Positions 53,718 through 62,350 of a DNA stretch of 64,000 nt are shown here, in pieces. The stretch lies in the NCBI RefSeq assembly GCF_025060755.1, contig NZ_JANYUY010000029.1, positions 31,389 to 95,388 of the forward strand, given 5' to 3'. Position 1 is the first letter of the stretch; every line of letters begins with the position of its first letter. The notes under the pieces were generated by a model. It was not told where the DNA came from, searched no databases, and saw nothing but the letters and a program-made list of their open reading frames with translations. Source of the DNA: Paenibacillus doosanensis (GTDB lineage Bacteria > Bacillota > Bacilli > Paenibacillales > NBRC-103111). Both the position numbers and the translations under genes were made by a program.

Positions 53718-53771
53718 CTTTCTATATACTTTAGTTGATATATTATTATATAGAAAGGGGGACGTCGGCTC

Positions 53772-54305
53772 ATGAAGTTGCGTCTCTTACCTGTGATAGT
53801 GAGTGTAGTAGTTTCCGCCACCGTGCTGTTCGGAGGTTGGTTCGTATATCAAAGCTATGCAATGGAAAGTCCGCTTACGAATATTGTCCAAGAAACCCCG
53901 GGAGTGGAGCTGGTCACTACGCGGTTTACGGCAAACGATGCGGAAATCGATATTAAAATGACGCCGGGAACCAGCCTGCGTGAAGTGTATGACCATATTC
54001 AAAGCGAAGGATCTTCGATTCTCGGTAAAAAAGAACTGAAATTAAAGGTTGTGAACGATTCGTCCGCCGATCTGGATGCATGGTGGTCGTCCGCCTTGTT
54101 CGACGTAGCCCAGGCGATGGAAACCAAACATTATTCGGACATTCCAGCGACGCTGAAATCGCGCGCCGGTACGGTATCTGACCTGCAAGTATCTACGGAA
54201 ATGAACGATAAATACGTATTTATTACATTGACGAACGGGGATAAAAGCAAATATGTTATGCTCCCGCGCACGCCTGAGAAGTTAGGGGTGTGGCCGAATG
54301 AGTAA
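53772..54305 (+). CDS. Membrane-anchored protein paired with the FtsH-like protease
   Basis: 177 residues, ATG 53772 after GAAAGGGGG. A signal anchor (LLPVIVSVVVSATVLFGGWF) is followed by an extracytoplasmic domain with alternating strands and no known catalytic motif. Its last 8 bases overlap the ATG of the protease gene, implying a fixed stoichiometry. A role as substrate adaptor or external sensor for that protease is inferred; no family is recognised. Confidence 0.7.
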   Translation: MKLRLLPVIVSVVVSATVLFGGWFVYQSYAMESPLTNIVQETPGVELVTTRFTANDAEIDIKMTPGTSLREVYDHIQSEGSSILGKKELKLKVVNDSSADLDAWWSSALFDVAQAMETKHYSDIPATLKSRAGTVSDLQVSTEMNDKYVFITLTNGDKSKYVMLPRTPEKLGVWPNE

Positions 54306-55803
54306 AATTTATAAGGAAATTTTCATCGGAACGGTTCCCGTTGTTATCATTTTCTTGTTTTTTATCGGCATCAATGCGATTCCGCTTGTGTTTGCGGCCG
54401 TCATTTTAGGCACAATACTGTATATGAACCAGATGCGCGGCGGCAGCAGCGGCTTCGGAGGCTCCGAACGAAAAGCCCGGACCCGAAAGGCGCCGGCGTA
54501 CTTGACCTTTGACGATATCGGAGGGCAGCAGCGGGCCAAAATCGAGCTTAAGGAAGCTCTGGATTTTTTGATCAAGCATGAAGAGATCCGCAAGCTGGGC
54601 ATTCGCCCTTTGAAGGGGATTCTTCTTGAAGGGCCTCCCGGAACGGGGAAAACGCTGCTTGCCAAGGCCGCGGCGCATTATACGAATTCGGTGTTCATCG
54701 CCGCTTCCGGCAGTGAGTTTGTCGAAATGTATGTCGGCGTAGGGGCGAGCCGGGTCCGCGAATTGTTTAAGGAAGCGCGCAGCCGCGCCGCAAAGGAAAA
54801 CAAAGAGAGCGCCATTGTGTTTATCGACGAGATCGACGTGATCGGCGGCAAGCGCGACGGAGGGCAGCATCGCGAATACGATCAGACGTTAAACCAGCTG
54901 CTGACGGAGATGGATGGCATTCATACGACCGATTCTCCGCGCATTCTCCTTATGGCGGCGACGAACCGCAAGGAGATGCTGGACAGCGCGCTGCTTCGTC
55001 CTGGCCGTTTCGACCGTCATATCGAAGTGGATCTGCCGGACAAGAAGGGCCGCTTGCATATCTTGAATATACACGGCAAAAACAAGCCGCTGTCAGAGCA
55101 AGTGAATTTGGAGATGATCGCCGAGGAAACGTTCCAATTCTCCGGCGCGCAGCTGGAGAGCGTTATGAACGAGGCGGCCATTTACGCGATGCGCGAAGAA
55201 TCGCCGCTGATCGAACAGAAGCATTTGTCGCAAGCTGTAGACAAGGTGATGATCGGAGAGCGGACGGACCGCGAATCGACGAAGGAAGAACGAGATAGAG
55301 TAGCGCTTCATGAACTGGGACATGCTATAGCCGCAGAGAACGTTCGTCCGGGTTCGGTATCCCAGGTTGCGCTCAGCCCGCGCGGCAAAGCGCTCGGCTA
55401 TGTGCGTCATAATCCGCAGCAGGACCAGTATTTGTATACAAAGGAGCAGCTGGAGGAGCAAATTATTGTCGCTTTGGGCGGCGCCGTAGCCGAGGAGATG
55501 TTCTACGGCGGGCGGAGCACCGGTTCCCGCAACGATTTTGAACAGTCGCTGCACCTAGTGCGCACGATGATGGACTCTGGATTAACGAATCTCGGTATTA
55601 TCGACCGTCAAATGGTGACGAAGGAAGAGCTGATGAAGGAAAACGCCGCTATTTTGGAGCAGCTGACCGAACGCACGCGCGAGATTTTGGAACGGCACCG
55701 CATCGTATTCGAGCAGTCGCTTTCGATTCTTGTAAAAGAAGAGGTTTTGTCGGGAGACCAGTTCCGTCAATTGCTGGAGCAATCCCGATTGCAGACCGCA
55801 TAG
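54298..55803 (+). CDS. FtsH-like membrane AAA metalloprotease lacking the ectodomain
   Basis: 501 residues against about 610-650 for standard FtsH. Two membrane helices (about 8-24 and 28-44) are separated by only a few residues, so the usual ~75-residue extracytoplasmic domain is missing. AAA domain: Walker A GPPGTGKT (112-119), Walker B IVFIDEIDVIG, arginine finger RPGRFDRH. Protease: HELGH (338-342) with the third ligand in SRNDFEQSL. All catalytic residues are intact, so an active paralogue is likely. Confidence 0.92.
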   Translation: MSKIYKEIFIGTVPVVIIFLFFIGINAIPLVFAAVILGTILYMNQMRGGSSGFGGSERKARTRKAPAYLTFDDIGGQQRAKIELKEALDFLIKHEEIRKLGIRPLKGILLEGPPGTGKTLLAKAAAHYTNSVFIAASGSEFVEMYVGVGASRVRELFKEARSRAAKENKESAIVFIDEIDVIGGKRDGGQHREYDQTLNQLLTEMDGIHTTDSPRILLMAATNRKEMLDSALLRPGRFDRHIEVDLPDKKGRLHILNIHGKNKPLSEQVNLEMIAEETFQFSGAQLESVMNEAAIYAMREESPLIEQKHLSQAVDKVMIGERTDRESTKEERDRVALHELGHAIAAENVRPGSVSQVALSPRGKALGYVRHNPQQDQYLYTKEQLEEQIIVALGGAVAEEMFYGGRSTGSRNDFEQSLHLVRTMMDSGLTNLGIIDRQMVTKEELMKENAAILEQLTERTREILERHRIVFEQSLSILVKEEVLSGDQFRQLLEQSRLQTA

Positions 55804-55813
55804 AACAAAATGA

Positions 55814-55866
55814 CGCCAAAAGCTTGAGGTTCAGGCCGTTTGCCTGCAGCTTCGAGCTTTTTTTGT
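55814..55866 (+). terminator. Terminator after the FtsH-like gene
   Basis: AAAAGCTT-GAGG-TTCAGGC pairs with GCCTGCAG-CTTC-GAGCTTTT around a 5-base loop, followed by T residues. Confidence 0.8.
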
Positions 55867-55992
55867 CGTTTTCCGCAACTTTTCCGTCATTTTGGCGTCT
55901 ATTTTTTTGGTAAGTTTCGCCATAATACCGGTCGTTTTTGCATAATAGCCGCATTCATAACAAAATTCAAAATACATAAGCTGAGGTGTAAG

Positions 55993-57708
55993 ATGAGAGT
56001 TGCTACTACGTTATTATCTTTACTGCTATTTTCCTTGCTGTTATGTCCGATGATGGCTTTCGCCGCGGTACAGCCGATCCAGCTGTTTCTGAACGGCAAG
56101 CCGCTTGTCGCGGAGGTGCCTCCGCGCATTATTAAGGACAATACCGTCGTTCCTGTCCGAATCATTGCCGAGTCGCTAGGGTCCAAGGTCAAATGGGATG
56201 AAAAGAGCCGTAAAGTAACGATCGATAAGTCGGGCGTCAGCATCCAGCTGTTCATCGACAAGCAGAGTGCTCTCGTGAACAACGAATCGTTCGAATTGGA
56301 AACGGCTCCAACAATCGTGGACGGCAATACGCTGCTTCCGCTGCGCTTTGTCAGCGAGCAGTTCGGAGTGGACGTAACCTGGGACGACTTGACCCGTTCC
56401 GTGTTTTTATACCAGTCGGAGGGCGACGTCAAAGAGGCGGTCTCCTCGCCCGCGGCGGGCGCAGACGGCAAACCGGCGGCCGGGGAAGAAGCCGGAGCGA
56501 AACCGGGCAAAGACGAAGGAGCCGCAACCGCCGGCAAGGACGAAGGCAAAACGGACGGCCGGACGGAGAGCAAGCCGCAGGATAACGCCGGTGATAAGCA
56601 GCAAGATAAGCCGGGCGAGAAACAGCAGAACGCAGCAGGGGACAAGCAACAGGACAAGCCTGAGCCGGATAAAACAGGCGGAAGCGCAGCCGCGGCGGAC
56701 GCGGGCAAGAACAATGCTGCAGGAACCGCGGCGGACAAGCCGGGAAGCGTCAATCCGTCCGGACAACCCGGTTCCCCTGCGGAAGGGAAGGACGGCGGCA
56801 AGGATCAGAATAAAGACCAGGCCAAGGAGCCTTTGACGACGATCCGCTCGATAGCGCTTGAGGGCGACCAGTTTGTGATCAAAACGAGCGGCGCCGATCA
56901 AGCAGCGAACGTATCGGCCGTGAACAGTCAAAACCGTATCGTCATCGATATTCCGTACGGCCAGCTTGACCCGACGCTCAAGCTGAACGACAAGGGCGAG
57001 GGAACCATCAAGGTAAACCGGGCCGGCGTCTCGCAAATTCGATATTTGCTATTTTCAAAAGAATCGTCTATCGTTAGAATAATAATAGATTTAACTAATA
57101 GAGTAGATTTCAAGCCGTCCGTGAAAAAGGTGCCGAATCAGCTGTCGTGGACGATCTCCGCGGCCAAGGATAAATACAAGGTAGTCATCGATCCGGGGCA
57201 TGGGGGCAAAGACAGCGGCGCGATCTCGGCGACAAAACGCATGGAGAAAGACTTTGTGCTTTCGCTCGGCCTTAAGGTGAACAAGCTGCTTCAGAAAGAG
57301 CCCAAAATCGAGCCGTACATGACCCGCGGCGACGATACGTTCGTCGAGCTTGCAGACAGGGCTTCTTTCGCCAACAACATGAACGCGGATCTGTTCGTCT
57401 CCATTCACGCCAATTCGGCGGGCAAGGAATCCGTAGAAGGCGTGGAAACGTATTATTATACGGACCAAAGCTTGCCTTTCGCCAAATTGATGCATGAACA
57501 ATTATTGAAATCTACGCAGTTTCCCGACCGCAAGGTGAAGCAGGAAAATTTCTATGTCGTTAAAAATACGACGATGCCTTCTCTGCTGCTGGAAATCGGA
57601 TTTTTAACGAACAAGTCCGAGGAAGCAGTTATGTATCAGGATGCATTTCAAGATCGAGTTGCCGCGTCCATCGTTGCTGCTATCAAACAGCAGTTGAATA
57701 TCGACTAA
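55993..57708 (+). CDS. N-acetylmuramoyl-L-alanine amidase, multi-domain
   Basis: 571 residues from ATG 55993 (GAGGTG upstream). Signal peptide to about 24; copper-amine-oxidase-N-like domain (~25-135); a hydrophilic linker (~145-280) made almost only of Ala, Gly, Lys, Asp, Gln and Pro; AMIN domain from about 281 (TTIRSIALEGDQFVIKT); amidase_3 from about 394 (VVIDPGHGGKDSGA, zinc His; later SIHANSA and LLEIGFLTNK). Cleaves peptides off peptidoglycan outside the membrane. The frame continues further upstream but lacks a signal there. Confidence 0.93.
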   Translation: MRVATTLLSLLLFSLLLCPMMAFAAVQPIQLFLNGKPLVAEVPPRIIKDNTVVPVRIIAESLGSKVKWDEKSRKVTIDKSGVSIQLFIDKQSALVNNESFELETAPTIVDGNTLLPLRFVSEQFGVDVTWDDLTRSVFLYQSEGDVKEAVSSPAAGADGKPAAGEEAGAKPGKDEGAATAGKDEGKTDGRTESKPQDNAGDKQQDKPGEKQQNAAGDKQQDKPEPDKTGGSAAAADAGKNNAAGTAADKPGSVNPSGQPGSPAEGKDGGKDQNKDQAKEPLTTIRSIALEGDQFVIKTSGADQAANVSAVNSQNRIVIDIPYGQLDPTLKLNDKGEGTIKVNRAGVSQIRYLLFSKESSIVRIIIDLTNRVDFKPSVKKVPNQLSWTISAAKDKYKVVIDPGHGGKDSGAISATKRMEKDFVLSLGLKVNKLLQKEPKIEPYMTRGDDTFVELADRASFANNMNADLFVSIHANSAGKESVEGVETYYYTDQSLPFAKLMHEQLLKSTQFPDRKVKQENFYVVKNTTMPSLLLEIGFLTNKSEEAVMYQDAFQDRVAASIVAAIKQQLNID

Positions 57709-57721
57709 GGAGAGGATAGCG

Positions 57722-58279
57722 ATGCAAAGACGGTTAGTGAACGGCGCCATTATCGGAATTACGCTGGTCGCGCTGCTCGCCGCATGCGGGCAGAAACAAC
57801 CCGCGCCGGCAGCCGGCGGACAGGAGACGGGCAAGCAGGCGCAATCGTCGGCGCCGACTCCGACCCCGACTCCGGCGGCCCAAGACGTCAAGCAGATGAA
57901 GATTAAAACCTATTATGGCGATGAGAATGGAGAAAGACTGGTCGAGCAGGAAGCGGTCATCTCTTACAAACAGGACAACGACAAGTATTTGGCCGCGCTG
58001 AAGACGTTGACGGTAAGTTCCGACGACAAGCGAATTCCATTGATGAAGGGCTTTACCTTCAATTCCGTCACGCTGAAGGATCAGACCCTGACTGTCGACG
58101 TATCGATGGCTCCCGAATCCAGGCTGGGTTCCGGGGGAGAGAGCTTGCTGCTGCAAGCTTTGAAAAAGAACGTATTTCAATTTTCAGAGATTCAGAATCT
58201 GGACATTTTGCTTGACGGCAAAGCCGTGGAAAGCTTGATGGGACATATGGATCTGCCTCATCCGATTAAGCGCGGATAA
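57722..58279 (+). CDS. GerMN-domain lipoprotein
   Basis: 185 residues. Lipobox LLAAC with Cys at residue 21, then a Thr-Pro repeat spacer TPTPTPAAQ, then a GerMN domain (KTYYGDENGERLVEQEAVI through SMAPESRLGSGGESLLLQAL). In Bacillus such proteins (GerM) act in spore cortex and septum. It starts 13 bases after the amidase stop and is probably co-transcribed, so both may act on peptidoglycan. Confidence 0.85.
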   Translation: MQRRLVNGAIIGITLVALLAACGQKQPAPAAGGQETGKQAQSSAPTPTPTPAAQDVKQMKIKTYYGDENGERLVEQEAVISYKQDNDKYLAALKTLTVSSDDKRIPLMKGFTFNSVTLKDQTLTVDVSMAPESRLGSGGESLLLQALKKNVFQFSEIQNLDILLDGKAVESLMGHMDLPHPIKRG

Positions 58280-58330
58280 CCGCGCTTTTGTTGAAGCTGG
58301 CAATCGAAGAATTCCGGGAGGAGCAAGTAT

Positions 58331-61087
58331 ATGAACAACAAGTATAAGCATTCAAAGAAAATGGCGGCAGGAATTATCGCTTTATCCGTGCTGGTCGCAA
58401 GTCCCGTCTATGCGGCGGATACCGTGACCAAAACGAGCGCAACAAGCAGTACGACAACGGCCTTTACCGACGTAAGCAGCGATCATTGGGCTATCAAGCA
58501 TATTACGAAGCTGGCGGCGCTTGGAATTATCCAAGGGGTGGACAAGGGCAAATTCAGCCCGGATACGCAGGTATCCCGGCAGGATGTCGTCATTATGGCG
58601 ATCCGAATGATGGGTCTTGAGAACGAAGCGCTGAAGAACAAGAGCGAGACGATTCTTCCGGTGACCGTAGACAGCTACGCCAAGCCTTATATTGCTTACG
58701 CATTCGATAAAGGGCTGATAACCGTCGACGAAGAAGCCGATACGAACGGCTCCGGCAGCGCCGGCTCCAAAGCTTCCGGCTCGGATAACGCCAAATCCAA
58801 AACCGCTTGGGGTTCAAGCCCGGCCAGCCGGGAATGGGTCTGTAAGCTGGTTATCCGCGCCATCGACAAGCAGGATTTGGCCGACAAGAAAAGCGCCGAT
58901 TCTTCGATATTCCAGGATGCCAAGGACATGTCTTCATGGGCCGTCGGTTATATCAACGCGGCGGTTAGCCTTGAAATCGTAAACGGTGTGGACGATAACA
59001 ATTTCGATCCGAAAGGCAACGTGACGAGAGCGCAAATGGCGACCTTCCTCAGCCGTGCGGACAAGGAGCTTACGACGCATTCGGAGCGCGTGGCGATCGG
59101 GTATATGATGGATTTGAAAGACCGCAAGATTACCGTGATGGATAAGCAGGGTAAAACGAGCGAATATACGCTGGCGTCGGATACGGTATTCTACAAGGGC
59201 GATTCGCGGATTCCTTCCAGCGATATTAAAGAAACGAATGAAGTCTATGTCATTCAGGATAGAGGAACGGCTTCCTACATAGAGCTTACTAACGATACGG
59301 AGCAAATGGAGACGTATGAGGGGACGCTGGAGCAGCTCTACGTGTCCAAAATGATGGTTTCCGTCTCTCAAGGAGGAACCGAGGATCTGAAGGATCTGGC
59401 GGAAAACGTGACGGTTACCGATAGTGACGGCCGAGGGCTGAGCTTAAGCTCGATACCGGTCGGAAGCATTATCCAATTGAAGCGGAATCTTCTTATTCCT
59501 AATTCCAAATATTCGAAAATTGTTGTGAAACAGGTGCCGATCAGCAAGACGTCGGAGGGAACGATCGTCAGCATCGATGCGGATCAAAATACGATCACGT
59601 TCCTGGAGAAAACATCCGGAGAAAACGAATCGTTCCCGATTAGCGTCAAGCTGGCGGTTACGCTTCCGGGGAATGCGACAGGGGATTTATCCAAGCTGAG
59701 AGTCGGCGACATCGTTTCTTATGACATTAAAAACAATCAAATTACCGGCGTGAAGGTGAGCAAGCAGGCCGATATCGGCAGCGCCGTGGAAGGAACGCTG
59801 ACCAGCGTCAGCGACGACAAGAAAATATTGACGATCAACAAGCCGGACAATACCCTCGGTGCTTTTTATATCGACGATAATGCCGTTGTCTCGATCGACG
59901 GATTGGGAACGGCGGGCTTCTTCGATTTGGAGCTGGGCGACAAGCTGAAGCTGGATCTGGTCAATGAGAAGGTTGTGAAAGTGACGGTCACAAGCCGTGG
60001 CGTTACACAGCTGTCCTTCGCCAGAATCGTCAACTACGATGCGGAAAACAAGCTGTTGACCGTTACGGACGAGAACGGAACTCCTTATGCCTATAAAATG
60101 ACGGAGACGACAGGCATCAGCTATTGGGACGCGCCGATGAATTTGGACGACTTCACCAGCAAGTTCACGAAAACCAAAGGAACCAAGGTCGATCTGAAAG
60201 TGTCCAAGGACAAAGTCGTAAGCATCAAATATGCCAAAGACGCGGAAGGTGCGGTATCTCAGGTTAACGCGTCGACGGGCCAAATTACGATCCGTACGGC
60301 AGGCGGGCAAAACGTAACCTTCGGCATTACGGCGAGCGTCCCGGTCGAGACGCTGGCTATCGCCAATGCGACGATCAGCGACGTGAAGATTGGCGACAAC
60401 ATTGTAGGTTCATTGAACCGCGACCAAGATACGATTATGTCGATCGCGATTAAGAAAACGGCGGTTTATAAAACGCAAATTACCGATAACAAAGAGCGTC
60501 AGGTCAGCGTGAAAGATTCGAGCGGCGGGAAGCTTACATTCGTCATCGATAACAACGACAAAATATTGAATCCGGGCAAAGCGACCCACAGCTTCGAAGA
60601 TATTGCGATCGACGAGTATATGAAAGTAGCGTATACGGGCAAAAAGCTGGAAAGCGTAGAGCTGCTTACCGCGAATCGCGGTAAAGTGACTGCCGTCGAC
60701 ACGGCTTCGGGAACCATTACGGTTCAAGATTATACTGCGGGCGTTCAGACCATTACCGTAGGCAAGCAGTTCTCCGTGAATATTGGAGGCGCCGCATCGG
60801 CTGATCTCGCTTCGGTGAAGGTCAACGATCGAGTTGAAGTGGTCAAGGGCGATCAGACCATTATTACGGTAGCTGCGGCGAGCAAGCGTAAAGTGCAGGC
60901 TTATGATTCCGTATTGAATCTGATGCAGCTTAAAGCGGGCGTGTCCGGGGATAAAACGACCTATACTTTGTATTCCAAAGCTTATTTGCATCAGGGCGCA
61001 TCGGCCGTAGCCGCGGGAAGCTTCGCCGAAAATGACGATGTGACGATTTACGTGCTCGACGATAAAATTTACGAGATGGAAAAATAA
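58331..61087 (+). CDS. S-layer homology domain protein
   Basis: 918 residues, ATG 58331 after GGGAGGAGC. Signal peptide MNNKYKHSKKMAAGIIAL... cleaved after AYA-like site YAAD. Three SLH repeats lie in the first ~250 residues: FTDVSSDHWAIKHITKLAAL, a degenerate middle one with a Gly/Ser insertion, and FQDAKDMSSWAVGYINAAVS. The remaining ~670 residues are tandem beta-type units. SLH domains bind pyruvylated wall polymers. A surface structural role is likely. Confidence 0.9.
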   Translation: MNNKYKHSKKMAAGIIALSVLVASPVYAADTVTKTSATSSTTTAFTDVSSDHWAIKHITKLAALGIIQGVDKGKFSPDTQVSRQDVVIMAIRMMGLENEALKNKSETILPVTVDSYAKPYIAYAFDKGLITVDEEADTNGSGSAGSKASGSDNAKSKTAWGSSPASREWVCKLVIRAIDKQDLADKKSADSSIFQDAKDMSSWAVGYINAAVSLEIVNGVDDNNFDPKGNVTRAQMATFLSRADKELTTHSERVAIGYMMDLKDRKITVMDKQGKTSEYTLASDTVFYKGDSRIPSSDIKETNEVYVIQDRGTASYIELTNDTEQMETYEGTLEQLYVSKMMVSVSQGGTEDLKDLAENVTVTDSDGRGLSLSSIPVGSIIQLKRNLLIPNSKYSKIVVKQVPISKTSEGTIVSIDADQNTITFLEKTSGENESFPISVKLAVTLPGNATGDLSKLRVGDIVSYDIKNNQITGVKVSKQADIGSAVEGTLTSVSDDKKILTINKPDNTLGAFYIDDNAVVSIDGLGTAGFFDLELGDKLKLDLVNEKVVKVTVTSRGVTQLSFARIVNYDAENKLLTVTDENGTPYAYKMTETTGISYWDAPMNLDDFTSKFTKTKGTKVDLKVSKDKVVSIKYAKDAEGAVSQVNASTGQITIRTAGGQNVTFGITASVPVETLAIANATISDVKIGDNIVGSLNRDQDTIMSIAIKKTAVYKTQITDNKERQVSVKDSSGGKLTFVIDNNDKILNPGKATHSFEDIAIDEYMKVAYTGKKLESVELLTANRGKVTAVDTASGTITVQDYTAGVQTITVGKQFSVNIGGAASADLASVKVNDRVEVVKGDQTIITVAAASKRKVQAYDSVLNLMQLKAGVSGDKTTYTLYSKAYLHQGASAVAAGSFAENDDVTIYVLDDKIYEMEK

Positions 61088-61125
61088 TAGAGTAAAGAGC
61101 GAAAAGTGAAGTAACTTTTATTGCA

Positions 61126-61178
61126 AAAGCGCCGTCTAAAGGGGAGAAGCTGCATTTCTGCCGTTTAGACGGCTTTTG
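61126..61178 (+). terminator. Terminator after the S-layer gene
   Basis: GCCGTCTAAA (61131-61140) pairs with TTTAGACGGC (61164-61173), followed by TTTTG. Confidence 0.85.
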
Positions 61179-61257
61179 TATCTCAAGAACTATATTTTTT
61201 TATGAAATTTCGTGAAAAGTTCGTATTTTGTCGGATGAAGTCATTGATTCCTGACGC

Positions 61258-61284
61258 TTGATTCGTTAAACTGAAGTTTATACT
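61258..61284 (+). promoter_or_regulatory. Possible promoter of nth
   Basis: TTGATT, 15 bases, TATACT (61279-61284). The spacer is short. Confidence 0.4.
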
Positions 61285-61308
61285 ACTAGAAAGAGGTAGC
61301 TTGTCACT

Positions 61309-61974
61309 ATGAACAAGAAGCAGGTTCGGGAAGTATTGAATACGATAGCGGAGATGTTCCCGGATGCTCATTGCGAGCTCAATCATACGAATCCTTTTGA
61401 GCTGACGATAGCCGTATTGTTATCTGCGCAATGTACGGATGAGACGGTCAACAAAGTAACTGCTTCCTTGTTTCAAAAGTACAAGCGTCCCGAAGACTAT
61501 CTTGCCGTTCCAGTAGAAGAATTGGAGCAGGATATTCGTCGAATCGGGTTATTCCGCAATAAAGCCAAAAACATTCAAGCGCTGTGCGCGATGTTGTTGG
61601 ACAAGTACGGCGGCGAAGTTCCCAAGCTTCACGAACAGCTGGTCGAGCTTCCGGGCGTAGGTCGCAAGACGGCCAATGTCGTTGTGTCCAACGCTTTTGG
61701 CGTCCCCGCTATCGCAGTGGATACTCACGTAGAGCGCGTATCCAAGCGTTTGGGAATGGCGAACCTGAAGGATTCCGTCCTGGAAGTCGAGAAAAAGCTT
61801 ATGAAGCTGGTTCCCCGGGAGGAATGGACGGATACGCATCATCGGCTTATTTTTTTCGGGCGTTATCATTGCAAAGCGCAAAATCCGCAATGCGGCGGCT
61901 GTCCTTTGGCCGCAACGTGCCGTGAAGGAAAAAAACGTATGAAATCCGGTAGTCGTAGGAAACCTATACAGTAG
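61309..61974 (+). CDS. nth: Endonuclease III
   Basis: 221 residues. DNA glycosylase/AP lyase removing oxidised pyrimidines. HhH motif LPGVGRKTANVV with catalytic Lys, the catalytic Asp in AVDTHVERVSKRLG, and the 4Fe-4S cysteines C-x6-C-x2-C-x5-C in CKAQNPQCGGCPLAATC. ATG 61309 follows AAGAGGTAG. Confidence 0.97.
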   Translation: MNKKQVREVLNTIAEMFPDAHCELNHTNPFELTIAVLLSAQCTDETVNKVTASLFQKYKRPEDYLAVPVEELEQDIRRIGLFRNKAKNIQALCAMLLDKYGGEVPKLHEQLVELPGVGRKTANVVVSNAFGVPAIAVDTHVERVSKRLGMANLKDSVLEVEKKLMKLVPREEWTDTHHRLIFFGRYHCKAQNPQCGGCPLAATCREGKKRMKSGSRRKPIQ

Positions 61975-62013
61975 CAATCTTTACCACAGCAAAAAGATAA
62001 GGATGGGATTATC

Positions 62014-62286
62014 ATGAAATGTATTTCGGTATATACCAACGATTTTGAAGTGTTCTCCGATATTTACGAGAAAGTATTGAATACGCCTCTGGCGGAAAAT
62101 GAAGAGAAGCAAGTCGAGGGCGTTACGGTGATGGAATCGGGAGATGTGCCCGACAATTACATAGACCGTATGAAAACAAAGCCCGAGGTTGTCGTTATGA
62201 AAGTGCGGGATAAGGACATTACGATTTTGCAGCACCGCAATTTGTTCGAAATTTTTATCCCCGTGAATGAAAGTGTGGTACACTAA
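62014..62286 (+). CDS. Unrecognised small protein, 90 residues
   Basis: ATG 62014 with a moderate site AAGGATGGG. Soluble and acidic with a hydrophobic strand core (CISVYTNDFEVFSDIYEKVL, EVVVMKVRDKDITILQ). No family recognised. Followed directly by a terminator, and about 40 bases after nth, so the two may be co-transcribed. Confidence 0.65.
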   Translation: MKCISVYTNDFEVFSDIYEKVLNTPLAENEEKQVEGVTVMESGDVPDNYIDRMKTKPEVVVMKVRDKDITILQHRNLFEIFIPVNESVVH

Positions 62287-62310
62287 AAGCCGAAGCAATT
62301 CGGTTTTTTT
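62285..62310 (+). terminator. Terminator before the dynamin-like gene
   Basis: CCGAA/TTCGG with flanking A/T pairs and an 8-base T-run. Confidence 0.8.
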
Positions 62311-62350
62311 TGTTGTTCCAGAGCATGAGAATAGATACGGGGAGATTGGG

